The notes: a model not told the origin generated them from the letters alone. Shown: positions 49,888 to 59,238, counted from the stretch's first letter. The stretch is DNA of 64,000 nucleotides from JAUASW01 sp036880965 (GCF_036880965.1 NZ_JBAJMV010000004.1:310001-374000), one strand, 5' to 3'. Translations and numbers: made by a program.

Positions 49888-51050
49888 TTCAGACGCTCCA
49901 GCACGCTCACATAGCTGGCCACGGCCGAGCCGCCCATATTGAACACGCCAGCCAGTTGCGGATCGGGCAGCTGCATCTCGCCGGCCTCGCCGCACAGCTG
50001 CATCGCCGACAGCACGTGCATGGACACCCCGGTCGCTCCGATCGGATGCCCCTTGGCCTTGAGGCCGCCACTCACATTCACCGGCAACCGGCCGTCGCGC
50101 ATGACCACGCCCTCTTCGAGCAGCCGGGCGCCCTGCCCTGCCGGCGCCAGGCCCATGGCCTCGTAGCTGAGCAGCTCGGCAATCGTGAAGCAGTCATGCA
50201 CCTCGGCGAAGCTCAAGTCGTCGACCGCGCAGCGTGCGGCCGAGAGCGCCTGAGTCCAGGCGCGGCGCGGGCCCTCGAAGCTCACGGCGTCGCGGCGCGA
50301 CATCGGCAGGAAATCGTTCACCTGCGCACGGCTGCGCAGGCGCACTGCGCGGCGGAAGTCGGCGGCCAGCGCCTCGTGGCAAAGCACGATGGCGGCCGCG
50401 CCATCGGACACCAGCGAGCAGTCGGTCTTGCGCAGCGGCGCAGCGATCAGCGGGTTCTTGTCGGAAACCGTGTTGCAGAACTCGAAGCCCAGGTCCTTGC
50501 GCATCTGCGCGAACGGGTTGCGCACGCCATTGGCATGGTTCTTGGCCGCGATGCGTGCCAGCGTCGCGCCGTGGTCGCCATGGCGCTCGAAGTAGGCCTG
50601 CGCCATCGTCGCGAAGATGCCCGGGAACGTGAGCCCGGCCGCCGCCTCCTCGCGCACATAGGAGGCATTGCCAAGGATGCGCGTGGCCTCCGCGCCGCTG
50701 ACCGCCGTCATCTTCTCGGCACCCACCACGAGCGCGATGCGGGCGCGGCCGGCCTCGATGGCATCCGCTGCGGCGTAGAGCGCCGCGGCACCGGAGGCGC
50801 AGGCGTTCTCGACCCGCGTGGCCGGCGCCCAGCGCAGGCCTGGGTCGGCCTGCATCACCAGAGAGGAGGCGAAGATCTCGGGCACGAAGCCGCCGTTGAG
50901 CTGCCCGAGCCAGACGCCGTCGACCTTCTCGCCAGCCAGGCCGGCGTCGGCCAGCGCGCCCTGCGCCACCGTGCCGATCAGTGATTCCAGGTCCAGGGCG
51001 TCCAGACGCCCGAAGGGGCTGTGCGACCAGCCGACGATGCAAATTGCCAT
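49884..51050 (-). CDS. Thiolase (SCP-x/acetyl-CoA acetyltransferase type)
   Basis: A 388-residue thiolase. The nucleophile is in RVENACASGAAA (Cys near residue 87), an EVHDCF His, and the C-terminal GLKAKGHPIGATGVS His block. The SCP-x type lacks the usual last GxG-Cys of beta-ketothiolases of the PhaA kind, so it probably cleaves or transfers branched or aromatic 3-oxoacyl-CoA, or works in a decarboxylative or side-chain route. It leads an operon with the CoA ligase and SDR. Divergent from the PAS-LuxR gene. Confidence 0.87.
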   Translation of the reverse strand: MAICIVGWSHSPFGRLDALDLESLIGTVAQGALADAGLAGEKVDGVWLGQLNGGFVPEIFASSLVMQADPGLRWAPATRVENACASGAAALYAAADAIEAGRARIALVVGAEKMTAVSGAEATRILGNASYVREEAAAGLTFPGIFATMAQAYFERHGDHGATLARIAAKNHANGVRNPFAQMRKDLGFEFCNTVSDKNPLIAAPLRKTDCSLVSDGAAAIVLCHEALAADFRRAVRLRSRAQVNDFLPMSRRDAVSFEGPRRAWTQALSAARCAVDDLSFAEVHDCFTIAELLSYEAMGLAPAGQGARLLEEGVVMRDGRLPVNVSGGLKAKGHPIGATGVSMHVLSAMQLCGEAGEMQLPDPQLAGVFNMGGSAVASYVSVLERLK

Positions 51051-51148
51051 GGTGTCAAATCCGCGCTTCGCGCCCGATCGGCGCCGACGGATTTTGAGAA
51101 ATCGCAGCGCCGCGCGAAACACGTACAACTACGTCAGGACCCTTACCG

Positions 51149-51730
51149 ATGCCACGCCACCCGACCGAGCCGCCCGACGGCATGGACCTCGACACGCTGG
51201 CCCTGGCATTCGAGTTCGCGCCGGTAGGCCTGTGCGTCTCGCAGGACCGTCGCATCCGCCGTTGCAACCAGGCCTTCGGCGAGATGTTCGGCTACGCGAG
51301 CGACGAGCTGGCCGGCCAGTCGCTGGCCCTGCTCTATCCCTCGCCCGACGAATTCGAGCAGATCGGCGCCCAGGGCCTGGCCGTGATGCAGGACACCGGC
51401 CGCTACAGCGACGAGCGCATCATGAAGCACCGCAGCGGGCGGCTGTTCTGGGTCCATGCCTCCGGCCAATCGCTGCAGCGCGACACGCCGTTCGCCTGCG
51501 CCGTGTGGATGTTCGAGGACATCTCGGCCCGCCGCGCCGTGACCAACGACCTCACGGTGCGTGAGCGCGAGATCGTGCGGCAGCTGGCGGCCGGCGCCAG
51601 CAGCAAGCAGATCGCCCGCGTGCTGGGCATCAGCCCGCGGACTGTCGAGGGGCATCGGGCCCGCATCATCCGCAAGGTCGGCGCCAGCAGCGCGAGCGAG
51701 ATGCTGGCGCGCCTGATGGGCCTGGTCTAG
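51149..51730 (+). CDS. PAS-LuxR transcriptional regulator
   Basis: A 193-residue regulator with a PAS domain (about 15-125: FEFAPVGLCVSQDRRIRRCNQAF, read in part, and FWVHASGQSL) and a C-terminal LuxR-type helix-turn-helix (LTVREREIVRQLAAGASSKQIARVLGISPRTVEGH, positions about 130-190). It is divergent from the thiolase operon with 98 bp between the starts, so it is the likely local regulator of thiolase-ligase-SDR. Signal unknown. Confidence 0.85.
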   Translation: MPRHPTEPPDGMDLDTLALAFEFAPVGLCVSQDRRIRRCNQAFGEMFGYASDELAGQSLALLYPSPDEFEQIGAQGLAVMQDTGRYSDERIMKHRSGRLFWVHASGQSLQRDTPFACAVWMFEDISARRAVTNDLTVREREIVRQLAAGASSKQIARVLGISPRTVEGHRARIIRKVGASSASEMLARLMGLV

Positions 51731-51779
51731 GAACGCCCGACCTTGTGCGGCCGGCCAGCGCGCGACGGATGCGGATCGA

Positions 51780-52994
51780 TCAGGCCAGCACGATTTCGGC
51801 TCGCAGGCCCCCAGCTTCGCGGTTGCTGAGCGTGAGCGTGCCGCCCATGCGCTGCGTCAGGTCGCGCGCAATGTAGAGGCCCAGGCCCATGCCGCCGGTG
51901 TGGCGGTTGCGCGAAGCGTCGACACGATAGAAGGGCTCGAACACCGTCTCCAGCTGGGCCGGTGCAATGCCGGGGCCGCTGTCTTCGATGCTGATGCGCA
52001 TGCCGCCGCGCTCGTCGCGCACCAGCCTCACATCGGCGCGGCCGCCATAGCGCAAGGCATTGCCGATCAGGTTGCCCAGCACGCGGCGCAAGGCTTGCGG
52101 CTGGATCTCGCGGACCAGGCTTTCGCCCTGAAAGGTGACGGCCTGGCCCTGCTCGGCCAGGTCATCGCACATCGATTGCAGAAACGCGGCCACGTCGCTG
52201 GCCTGCGGCGCCTCGGCCGCGCCGCTGTCGCCGCGGAACACCTCGAGCACCGTGTCCACCAGGGCATTGATCTCGCGGATGTCGGTCACCGAGCGCTGTA
52301 GGGGTTCGGCGGCCAAGTCCATGGTTTCGAGCCGCATGCGAAGCCGGGTCAAGGGCGTGCGCAGGTCATGCGAAATGGCCGACACCATCAGCGCGCGCTG
52401 GCTGAACTGGCGGCGCAGTTGCAGGGCCATGCTGTTGAAGACTCGCGCAGCCTCCCGCACCTCGCGGGTGCCGCGCTGCTCGTCCAGTTGCGGTGGCGCC
52501 CCACCGGCATCAGGGCCGCTGCGGATGCTGGCGGCCAGGGCGTCGGAGGCCTTCACCAGCTTCTTCACCGGCACGGCGAGCCAGCGCGAGCCCCACCAGG
52601 CGGCCAGCGCAATCACCAGGAGGCGCACGCCGTAGTCCAGCAAGAGCACCTCGGTGGGCAGGCCGGGGCTGCGGCGCGGCAGCGGGCCGGTGCCGCCCAT
52701 GTCGGGCCGCAGATCGGCGCCCTCGTCAGGCGGGCCGGGTTCGTCCCGCATCGGCGCAGGCGCTGGTCGGTCACCGCCAGGAGAGCGCGCGTCGGGAACG
52801 CCCGGCGTGGGCGGCAGCGAGGGGAAGGTCGGCAAGGAGCCCGGTGCCATGCGGCGCTCGTCACGCTGGTCGCGCTGGTCGAGATGCACCAGGCGCACGG
52901 CCGCATAGGCCAGCAGATGGCTGCCCACCAGCGCCGCCCACATCAGGAGGAAGAGTCGCTTGGCCAGGGTGTCGGTGAACCAGCTCAGGCGCAT
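51780..52994 (-). CDS. Sensor histidine kinase
   Basis: A 404-residue membrane kinase. Helix 1 at about 12-35, a Pro-rich periplasmic loop of about 80 residues (PTFPSLPPTPG...), helix 2 at about 117-135, HAMP, then HisKA with the phosphorylated His in AISHDLRTPLTRLRMRLE (about 208), and HATPase_c with N-box NLIGNALRYGG, DSGPGIAP (G1) and GGMGLGLYIA (G2). It overlaps the partner regulator gene by 10 bp. The Pro-rich sensor loop gives no ligand clue. Confidence 0.92.
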   Translation of the reverse strand: MRLSWFTDTLAKRLFLLMWAALVGSHLLAYAAVRLVHLDQRDQRDERRMAPGSLPTFPSLPPTPGVPDARSPGGDRPAPAPMRDEPGPPDEGADLRPDMGGTGPLPRRSPGLPTEVLLLDYGVRLLVIALAAWWGSRWLAVPVKKLVKASDALAASIRSGPDAGGAPPQLDEQRGTREVREAARVFNSMALQLRRQFSQRALMVSAISHDLRTPLTRLRMRLETMDLAAEPLQRSVTDIREINALVDTVLEVFRGDSGAAEAPQASDVAAFLQSMCDDLAEQGQAVTFQGESLVREIQPQALRRVLGNLIGNALRYGGRADVRLVRDERGGMRISIEDSGPGIAPAQLETVFEPFYRVDASRNRHTGGMGLGLYIARDLTQRMGGTLTLSNREAGGLRAEIVLA

Positions 52995-53695
52995 GGGGAA
53001 ACCCGCACGTCAAATAGATAGCCCTCGCCCCGCAGCGTGCGTATCAGGCGCGGCTCCTTCGGTGAATCGCCCAGCTTCTGGCGCAGGCGCGAAACCGCCA
53101 GGTCGATGCTGCGGTCATTGACCTCGACGCCCGGCGCCCGGCTCATCTCGATCAATTGCTCGCGGCTCAGCACCCGGCCGGGCCGCTCGACAAAGGCATT
53201 CAGCAAGCGGTACTCGGCGCTCGAGAGCGCCACCACCACGCCGGCCGGCGAGACCAGCTGGCGCAAGAGCCGGTCGAAGCGCCAGCCCTGGAACTGCAGG
53301 CTGCGCTCGGACTCGGCCAGGCGCTCGCCCTTGTTCAGGCGGCGCCGCACCGCGTTGATCCGCGCCACCAGTTCGCGCGGCTCGAAGGGCTTGGCCAGGT
53401 AGTCGTCCGCACCCATCTCCAGGCCCAGCACGCGGCTGATCGGGTCGCCCTGGGCGGTCAGCATGATCACCGAACTCTCCGGATGCTGCTGTTGCAGCCA
53501 TTGGCACAGCGAAAGGCCGTTCTCGTCAGGCAGCATCAGGTCGAGCACGATCACGTCGAAGCTGGCACTGTTCATCTGGCGCCGCATCTCGCGGCCGTCG
53601 GCAGCCATGCTCACCTGCATGGCAAAGCCCTGCAGGTACTGCTGCAAGGAGCCGCGGATCTCGGCATCGTCATCCACCACCAGCACGCGGGTCAT
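52985..53695 (-). CDS. OmpR-family response regulator
   Basis: A 236-residue regulator: receiver (LVVDDDAEIR, phospho-Asp in VIVLDLMLPDENG, KPFEPRELV) and C-terminal winged helix (SSAEYRLLNAFVERPGRVLSREQLIE and VSRLRQKLGDSP, then IRTLRGEGYLF). Its start at 53695 is 62 bp from the dioxygenase stop. Followed by its kinase with a 10-bp overlap. The OmpR/CpxR-type text DDYLAKPFEPRELVARI suggests an envelope or metal stress circuit, but no target is visible. Confidence 0.93.
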   Translation of the reverse strand: MTRVLVVDDDAEIRGSLQQYLQGFAMQVSMAADGREMRRQMNSASFDVIVLDLMLPDENGLSLCQWLQQQHPESSVIMLTAQGDPISRVLGLEMGADDYLAKPFEPRELVARINAVRRRLNKGERLAESERSLQFQGWRFDRLLRQLVSPAGVVVALSSAEYRLLNAFVERPGRVLSREQLIEMSRAPGVEVNDRSIDLAVSRLRQKLGDSPKEPRLIRTLRGEGYLFDVRVSPCA

Positions 53696-53757
53696 CCCGT
53701 TCTCCGAAGTGCCCGGCGGGCAATCCGGAAACGATAACCCAGGCGCCATGCTGCGGC

Positions 53758-54630
53758 TCACACCGAGATGCCCACCGTCAGCGTGGCCGCATAGCCGGCG
53801 GCGACCGAGCCGGTCAGCGTGGCGAGCTGGGTGCTGTAGCCGTCGCTGAACACGTTGTCGCTGGCAAAGCTGATGCGGGCAAGATTGCTGACGCTGGCGC
53901 TGTAGCCACTGGCACTGCTGTAGACGGTGGAGCAGACATCGGTCGGGAAGGCCACTTGCGAGGTCTTCAGCTTGTTCGAGAACGAGGTGGCCGCCGCACT
54001 GCTGCGGTAGACCTCGAAATGCATGTGCGGCATGCGGCCGTCGTAGCAACCGGGGAAAACGGTGGTGAAGGTGACCGTGCCGTCGCTGCCGGTGACCTGC
54101 ACGCCACGCAGATAGTTCTCCGCCGTCACGCCGCTGGAGTACATGGAATAGCGGCCTTCGCGGTCGCAATGCCAGAGGTAGATCGCATAGCCAGCGAGGT
54201 CTGCGCAGGCGCTGCTCGTGTTCACCAGGCGCAGGGTGATCGTCAGCGGCACGCCGCCCGCCGTGCCGCTGGCGCCAGCGATGCTGGTGCGGATGTCGGA
54301 ACGCAGGATGCCGCTGAGCATCAAGGCATTGGCCACGCCCCCGACCGAGCTGTTGGAGCCGTCGCCGGGGTAAGGGCCGGCGGTTTCTTCGGGAATGAGG
54401 CTGCAGCTGCCGGTCGGTGTGGTGGTCGTACCGCCAGTCGTTCCCGTGCCCGAGCCGCTGCTGGTCGTGGTGGTGCTGCCGCCGGCGGAGTCACCGCCGC
54501 CGCCACAGCCCAGCAGGCCCAGCACACCGGTGCCGGCCAGCCAACCCAGGGCACGGCGGCGCTGGTGCATGAGCTGGTCGAGGTCGTGGGCCAGGCCCAG
54601 GTCGTGATCTTGGTGAGGTGGCTGCTGCAT
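53758..54630 (-). CDS. Intradiol ring-cleavage dioxygenase, probably lipoprotein or Tat exported
   Basis: A 290-residue protein whose core (about 75-225) has the intradiol dioxygenase pattern: LIPEETAGPYPGDG, IYLWHCDREGRYSMY with Tyr and His, and MPHMHFEVY with the HxH pair binding Fe(III). N-terminal text RRRALGWLAGTGVLGLLGCGGGG has a twin-arginine-like pair and a lipobox-like LLGC, followed by Ser/Gly/Thr-rich linker, so it should be exported and anchored. Such secreted copies may act on lignin- or humic-like catechols. Whether ring cleavage is real activity is inferred. Upstream ATG at 54630 is the chosen start. Confidence 0.8.
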   Translation of the reverse strand: MQQPPHQDHDLGLAHDLDQLMHQRRRALGWLAGTGVLGLLGCGGGGDSAGGSTTTTSSGSGTGTTGGTTTTPTGSCSLIPEETAGPYPGDGSNSSVGGVANALMLSGILRSDIRTSIAGASGTAGGVPLTITLRLVNTSSACADLAGYAIYLWHCDREGRYSMYSSGVTAENYLRGVQVTGSDGTVTFTTVFPGCYDGRMPHMHFEVYRSSAAATSFSNKLKTSQVAFPTDVCSTVYSSASGYSASVSNLARISFASDNVFSDGYSTQLATLTGSVAAGYAATLTVGISV

Positions 54631-54732
54631 CGCTTGCTCCTGTTCGAATGCCTGGCCGCCATTGCAACGCCCGCCCTTGTCCACCGTTTGCCCGATTTGT
54701 GTCGGCATTGACATCCGGCACACCCGCGATGC

Positions 54733-56193
54733 GTGACACTAGGGCCTGATCCGCTGTCAGCCCTCCTGAAACCCGTGCTCCTGTCGCTGCGACAAGTACC
54801 GCCCATCGTTGCCTGGCCCCAGGTCGCGCGCCCGCCGACCCGGCTGGAGCAATGCCTGCTGCTGGCCTTGCTGATGCATGGCCTGCTGGTGGCATGGCTG
54901 GGCTCGGCGCCCGGCTCGGCGCGGCCGGGTGAAGGCATGTGGGGTCGCATCAATGTGACGCTGCGAGGCGAGCCCGGCCCGCAGCGCGACGGCAGCGACA
55001 GCCCGGCTGCGCCGAGCAAGCAGCTTGCCGAGGCCGCAGCGGACAAGACACCGCGCATCGGCGGCAAGGTGCGCACCGAAGCGCCTGCCACCGATGCCGC
55101 GCCCGGGGCGGCCCGCATCGGCCAGACCAATCCAAACCGCGAAGAAGAGACGCTGAGCCGAATTGCAGATACCGCGCCCGGCGGCCAGCTGCAGCCCCTG
55201 CCCAGCGAGAAGCTCGGCGCCGCCAGTCTCAGCGTCAACAGCGCAGCGCCGCCCACCCTGCCGCCCACGCCGCAGCCGCAGCTGCGGGGCCAGGTCAGCG
55301 CGGTGTCGCAAAGCAGCTTGCAGAAGCTGCCGGCCCTGCCCTCCAGCGCCGAGGTCGCGGTGACCGCACCCAGCCTGAGCCCCAGCACCCGCGCAGTGGC
55401 GCCGCCGGAAGCCTCGACCCTGAAGGCCCTGCCCAGCAGCCTGCCTTCGGCCACCAGCGTCACCAGTGCGATTCCCGAACTGGCGGCCGCGCCCAAGCCA
55501 GTCTCCCGGCTCAGCGAGGCCGCCGCCAATCCGCTGATCGCCAAGCCATTGCCGGCCTTGCCCAACCGCGTGCAAACCGCAGACACCGTGCTGCCGGCCC
55601 TGCCCCAGGCGCCGACGCCGGTGGGCACGATCAGCGCGACAGCGGCCCCGCAAACGCCGAGCAAGCCGCTGCCCAGCATGCCTGCGGCGGTGCAGGCCAG
55701 CACCGCGCCGACGCTGGCGCCCTTGCCCGACACGCCCAAGGCTGGGCCCGAGCCGGCGCAGGCAACAGCCGCAAGCCAAGCGCCGGCAGCCCCGCCTACA
55801 AGCAGCACCTCACCAAGCAGCACCTCGCCAAGCGCCAACGAAGCACCGCAGCGCACCGTCACCAGCCCCGGCGCCAGCAACGCGCCGGCGGTGGGCGCGC
55901 CGGACGCCGGCAGCCGCGTCGGTGCCGACCTGGCCCTGCCCCCGGCGCCCGGTGCCAGCGCGCCCAGGCTGGACCTGAGCCTGCCGCGCACCGGCGGCCC
56001 CCTGGCCCGCCAGGGCGTGAAGGGCATGCTGGACGTGCTGCCGGTGCCGCCCGACAAGAAGACCAAGCTGGAGCAGGAGGTCGAGGCCGCCAAGCGCGCC
56101 GACTGCCGCCGTGCCTATGAACAGGCCGGCATCCTCGCCGTGGTGCCGCTGGTGCTTGACACCGCCCGTGGCAAGGGCTGCACCTGGAAATAG
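54733..56193 (+). CDS. Long Pro/Ala-rich membrane-anchored protein
   Basis: A 486-residue protein: short cytosolic start, a hydrophobic segment near residues 38-58, a 350-residue low-complexity Pro/Ala/Ser/Thr stalk with recurring LPALP/LPSLP blocks, and a small C-terminal domain (about 420-486) with two Cys, including RADCRRAYEQAGILAVVPLVLD. It looks like a periplasm-spanning linker protein of TonB-like layout but lacks the TonB domain. Start GTG at 54733 is uncertain. A 15-bp repeat in the stalk (near 55800-55830) suggests slipped-strand growth. Similar in layout to 26950, not in sequence. Confidence 0.6.
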   Translation: MTLGPDPLSALLKPVLLSLRQVPPIVAWPQVARPPTRLEQCLLLALLMHGLLVAWLGSAPGSARPGEGMWGRINVTLRGEPGPQRDGSDSPAAPSKQLAEAAADKTPRIGGKVRTEAPATDAAPGAARIGQTNPNREEETLSRIADTAPGGQLQPLPSEKLGAASLSVNSAAPPTLPPTPQPQLRGQVSAVSQSSLQKLPALPSSAEVAVTAPSLSPSTRAVAPPEASTLKALPSSLPSATSVTSAIPELAAAPKPVSRLSEAAANPLIAKPLPALPNRVQTADTVLPALPQAPTPVGTISATAAPQTPSKPLPSMPAAVQASTAPTLAPLPDTPKAGPEPAQATAASQAPAAPPTSSTSPSSTSPSANEAPQRTVTSPGASNAPAVGAPDAGSRVGADLALPPAPGASAPRLDLSLPRTGGPLARQGVKGMLDVLPVPPDKKTKLEQEVEAAKRADCRRAYEQAGILAVVPLVLDTARGKGCTWK

Positions 56194-56264
56194 GCAGGCC
56201 CTTGTCCAGCATCAAGTGCCGCGAGCCGGCACGATCTGACACTGGTCGGCAGGAGACAACACCC

Positions 56265-58307
56265 ATGAAGCTGAACCACCTCGAAGCCGCCGTTGACGCG
56301 GTGCTGGCCCACATTCCCGGCGACATCGTCATGGCGATTCCGCTGGGCCTGGGCAAGCCCAACACCTTCGTCAATGCGCTGTACCGGCGCATCGCCGCCG
56401 AACCGAGCCGCCGGCTGACGATCTTCACCGCCCTGTCCCTGCAAAGGCCGGTGGGCCAGAGCGAGCTGGAACAGCATTTCCTCGCGCCGCTGGCCGAGCG
56501 CGTGTTCGCCGACTACCCCGACCTGGACTATGTGAAAGCGCTGCGAGGCAGCGGCCTGCCGCCCAATATCCGGGTGCATGAGTTCTTCATGAAGACCGGC
56601 GACTACCTCGGCAACGACGCAGCGCAGCAGGGCTTCGTCTGCACCAACTACAGCTTCGTGGTGCGCGACATGATGGCGCAAGGCGTCAACCTGATTGCAC
56701 AGGCGGTGGCCGAGCGCGACGGTACGCTCTCGCTGTCCTGCAACCCCGACCTGACGCTGGACCTGATCGAGCAGCTGCGCGCCGCCAACCGGCCCCTGCT
56801 GTGCATCGCGGCCATCAATCGCGAGCTGCCTTTCATGCCGGGCGAAGCCGTCGCCGGGCCTGCCACTTTCGATCTCGTGATCGACTGCCCGGCCAGCAGC
56901 CATGCCTTGTTTGCACCGCCCAACGCAGCCATCGGCTGGGCCGACCATGCGATCGGCCTGCATGCCTCCAGCCTGGTGGTGGATGGTGGCACCCTGCAGA
57001 TCGGCATCGGCTCGCTGGGCGACGCCATCGCCAATGCCCTGATCGTGCGCGACCGCAGCGGCGAGGCCTACCAGCGCATGCTGGCCGCCCTCTGCCCCGA
57101 CGGCCTGCAGGGCCGCGAACTCGGCAGCTTCACGCAGGGTCTTTACGGCTGCTCGGAGATGTTCGTCAACGGCTTCATGCGATTGATCGACGCCGGGCTC
57201 GTGCGACGCCGTGTCTTCATGGACCCGCTCCTGCAGGCGCTCTCCAACGAGGGACGTCTGGGCGAAAAGCCCGGCCCCGGCTTGCTGGCCCTGCTGCTCG
57301 AGCGCGGCCGCATCGCCTGGCCGCTGCGCCCGACAGACCTGCACTGGCTGCGCCGCTTCGGCATCGTCAAGCCCGATGCCCTGCCGCTCGACCTGGACGA
57401 CAGCCAGGCGCTGGGTGATCACTGGCTGAACGCGCCCATCATGCATGGCGGCTTCTTCCTCGGCCCGCGCGACTTCTACCAGCGCCTGCGCGAGCTGCCG
57501 GAAGGGCTGCGCGAACAGATCTCGATGACGCGCATCTCCTTCATCAACGAGCTCTACGGCGACGGCATTGCCGACGAAGCCCTGAAGCGTGCCCAGCGCC
57601 GCCAGGCCCGGCTGATGAACACGACGATGAAGGTGACGCTGCTCGGCGCGGCCTCGTCCGACGGACTGGCCTCGGGCCAGATGGTCTCCGGCGTGGGCGG
57701 CCAGTACAACTTCGTGGCCATGGGCCATGCGCTCAAGGATGCACGCTCCTGCCTGATGCTGCGCGCCACGCATGACAACGCCCACGGCCTGACAAGCAGC
57801 ATCGTCTGGGACTATGCCAACTGCACGATACCGCGGCACCTGCGCGACATCGTCATCACCGAATACGGCGTCGCCGACCTGCGCGGCCAGAACGATGAAG
57901 AAGTGGTGCGACGCCTCCTGAACGTGGCCGACTCGCGCTTCCAGGACCAGCTCATGGCCGAGGCCAAGGCCCATGGCAAGCTGTCGGCCGACTACCGCAT
58001 TCCGGCGCCGTACCAGAACAACCGGCCCGAGATGCTGCGCGACACATTGAGGCCCTGGCGCAACGAGGGTCTGCTCGGCGACTTCCCCTTCGGCACCGAC
58101 CTGGACGAGGACGAGCTCAAGATCGTGCGGGCACTCAAGAAGCTCAAGCACGCCAGCCATCATCCGGCCGAGTTGCTGCCAATGATCTTCCAGGGCCTCA
58201 CCGGCGAGCGGCCGGTGCCGCCAGCCTATCTGGAGCGCCTCGGGCTGGACCAGGCCCACAGCTTCAAGGACCTGTTCCTGCGCCGGCTGTTCGCCGTCAA
58301 TCTCTAG
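56265..58307 (+). CDS. Acetyl-CoA hydrolase/transferase family protein
   Basis: A 680-residue protein of the family whose members move or hydrolyse acyl-CoA. N-terminal domain with IPLGLGKPNTFVNALYRRI and the C-terminal AcetylCoA_hyd_C domain with SGVGGQYNFVAMGHAL and VITEYGVADLRG. Where classical CoA-transferases have the catalytic Glu (I/L-E-V-D before the SGVGGQ block) this protein has T-M-K-V, so the residue appears to be Lys. Length about 680 is above the usual 430-520, with a middle insertion (about 280-400). Activity is therefore uncertain. Ends by overlapping the convergent transglutaminase gene by 11 bp. Confidence 0.8.
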   Translation: MKLNHLEAAVDAVLAHIPGDIVMAIPLGLGKPNTFVNALYRRIAAEPSRRLTIFTALSLQRPVGQSELEQHFLAPLAERVFADYPDLDYVKALRGSGLPPNIRVHEFFMKTGDYLGNDAAQQGFVCTNYSFVVRDMMAQGVNLIAQAVAERDGTLSLSCNPDLTLDLIEQLRAANRPLLCIAAINRELPFMPGEAVAGPATFDLVIDCPASSHALFAPPNAAIGWADHAIGLHASSLVVDGGTLQIGIGSLGDAIANALIVRDRSGEAYQRMLAALCPDGLQGRELGSFTQGLYGCSEMFVNGFMRLIDAGLVRRRVFMDPLLQALSNEGRLGEKPGPGLLALLLERGRIAWPLRPTDLHWLRRFGIVKPDALPLDLDDSQALGDHWLNAPIMHGGFFLGPRDFYQRLRELPEGLREQISMTRISFINELYGDGIADEALKRAQRRQARLMNTTMKVTLLGAASSDGLASGQMVSGVGGQYNFVAMGHALKDARSCLMLRATHDNAHGLTSSIVWDYANCTIPRHLRDIVITEYGVADLRGQNDEEVVRRLLNVADSRFQDQLMAEAKAHGKLSADYRIPAPYQNNRPEMLRDTLRPWRNEGLLGDFPFGTDLDEDELKIVRALKKLKHASHHPAELLPMIFQGLTGERPVPPAYLERLGLDQAHSFKDLFLRRLFAVNL

Positions 58308-59238
58308 CGGCGTCCAGCGGCTCGACCGTCACCGAGGCCTGCGGCTGCGCCTGGCCGCCGCCGCGTATCACGCCGCGCAGCGGCGCCACGTCGGCATAGT
58401 CACGGCCCCACGCCAAGGTCACGTGATCGAGCGCTGCAGCGACATTGTTGGTCGGGTCCAGCGCCAGCCAGCCCTGCTGCGGACACCAGACCTGCACCCA
58501 GGCATGCGAGGCATCCGCTCCGATCAGGCGCGGCTGCCCTGGCGGCGGCAGCGTCAGCAGATAGCCACTCACATAGCGCGCCGCCAGGCCCAGTGAGCGG
58601 CAGGCCGCGATCATCAGGTGCGCGAAGTCCTGGCAGACGCCCTGCCCCAGCGCCAGCACCTGGTCGGCTCGGGTGCCGACATCGGTGCTCATCGGCAGAT
58701 AACGGAATTCGCGGTGGATCTGGCTCATCAAGGCCTGCGCAGAAGCCGCCAGGGGCTGCCCCGGCAAGAAGGCGCGGCGGGCAAATGCAGCCAGCGCGGC
58801 ATCGGGCTTGGCCAGCGGCGAGGCCAGCGCGAACTCGGCCGCCTCCAGCGGTGCGCCACCACTGCGGTAGCGCAAGGTCTCGGCCACCTGCTCCCACGGC
58901 GGGCTGCTCTCGGCCCACAGCTGCGGCAGCGGCGGCGCCAGCAGCCCGGCTTCGAAAAGGCTCGTGACCTGCAGCCGCTCATGCGGGCCATCATGGCCAA
59001 ACAGCAGCCGGCCATTGCCCCAGGGGTCGCGGCTCATCGCCAGCGGCGGCGGTTCGTCCGTGGCCCACAGGGCGGGTCGCGGGCTGACCTGCAAATGCCA
59101 GCCGCGCACCGCCTGCCACGGCGTTTCGCGCGGCAGCAAGCAGGCCAGGTGATGCGCCAGCTCGACCGGCGCACCGTAGTGGTAAACCGTGTCGTGTCGC
59201 ACCCGCAGCCAGCGGCGCTGATCGTTGCCGCCCATCAT
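58297..59238 (-). CDS. Transglutaminase-like protein
   Basis: A 313-residue protein with the bacterial transglutaminase N-terminal domain (about 10-90, RHDTVYHYGAPVEL) and a transglutaminase-like core: catalytic Cys in GQGVCQDFAHLM (about 191), His in DASHAWVQVW and Asp in LDPTNN. The family is a cysteine peptidase or transglutaminase fold. It is next to, and downstream of, the ATP-grasp/alpha-E gene with a four-base overlap (ATGA at 59235-59238), the usual pairing of these families. Start at 59238 or 59235 (ATGATG). Confidence 0.87.
   Translation of the reverse strand: MMGGNDQRRWLRVRHDTVYHYGAPVELAHHLACLLPRETPWQAVRGWHLQVSPRPALWATDEPPPLAMSRDPWGNGRLLFGHDGPHERLQVTSLFEAGLLAPPLPQLWAESSPPWEQVAETLRYRSGGAPLEAAEFALASPLAKPDAALAAFARRAFLPGQPLAASAQALMSQIHREFRYLPMSTDVGTRADQVLALGQGVCQDFAHLMIAACRSLGLAARYVSGYLLTLPPPGQPRLIGADASHAWVQVWCPQQGWLALDPTNNVAAALDHVTLAWGRDYADVAPLRGVIRGGGQAQPQASVTVEPLDAARD

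Noticed and set aside
54321..56093. A 590-residue minus-strand open frame
   Set aside because: Low-complexity shadow of the Pro/Ala stalk gene and the dioxygenase 5' end; no signal or motif. The stalk gene itself is retained, with low confidence.
56115..58259. A 714-residue minus-strand open frame
   Set aside because: Antisense to the acetyl-CoA hydrolase-like gene; no recognisable domain.
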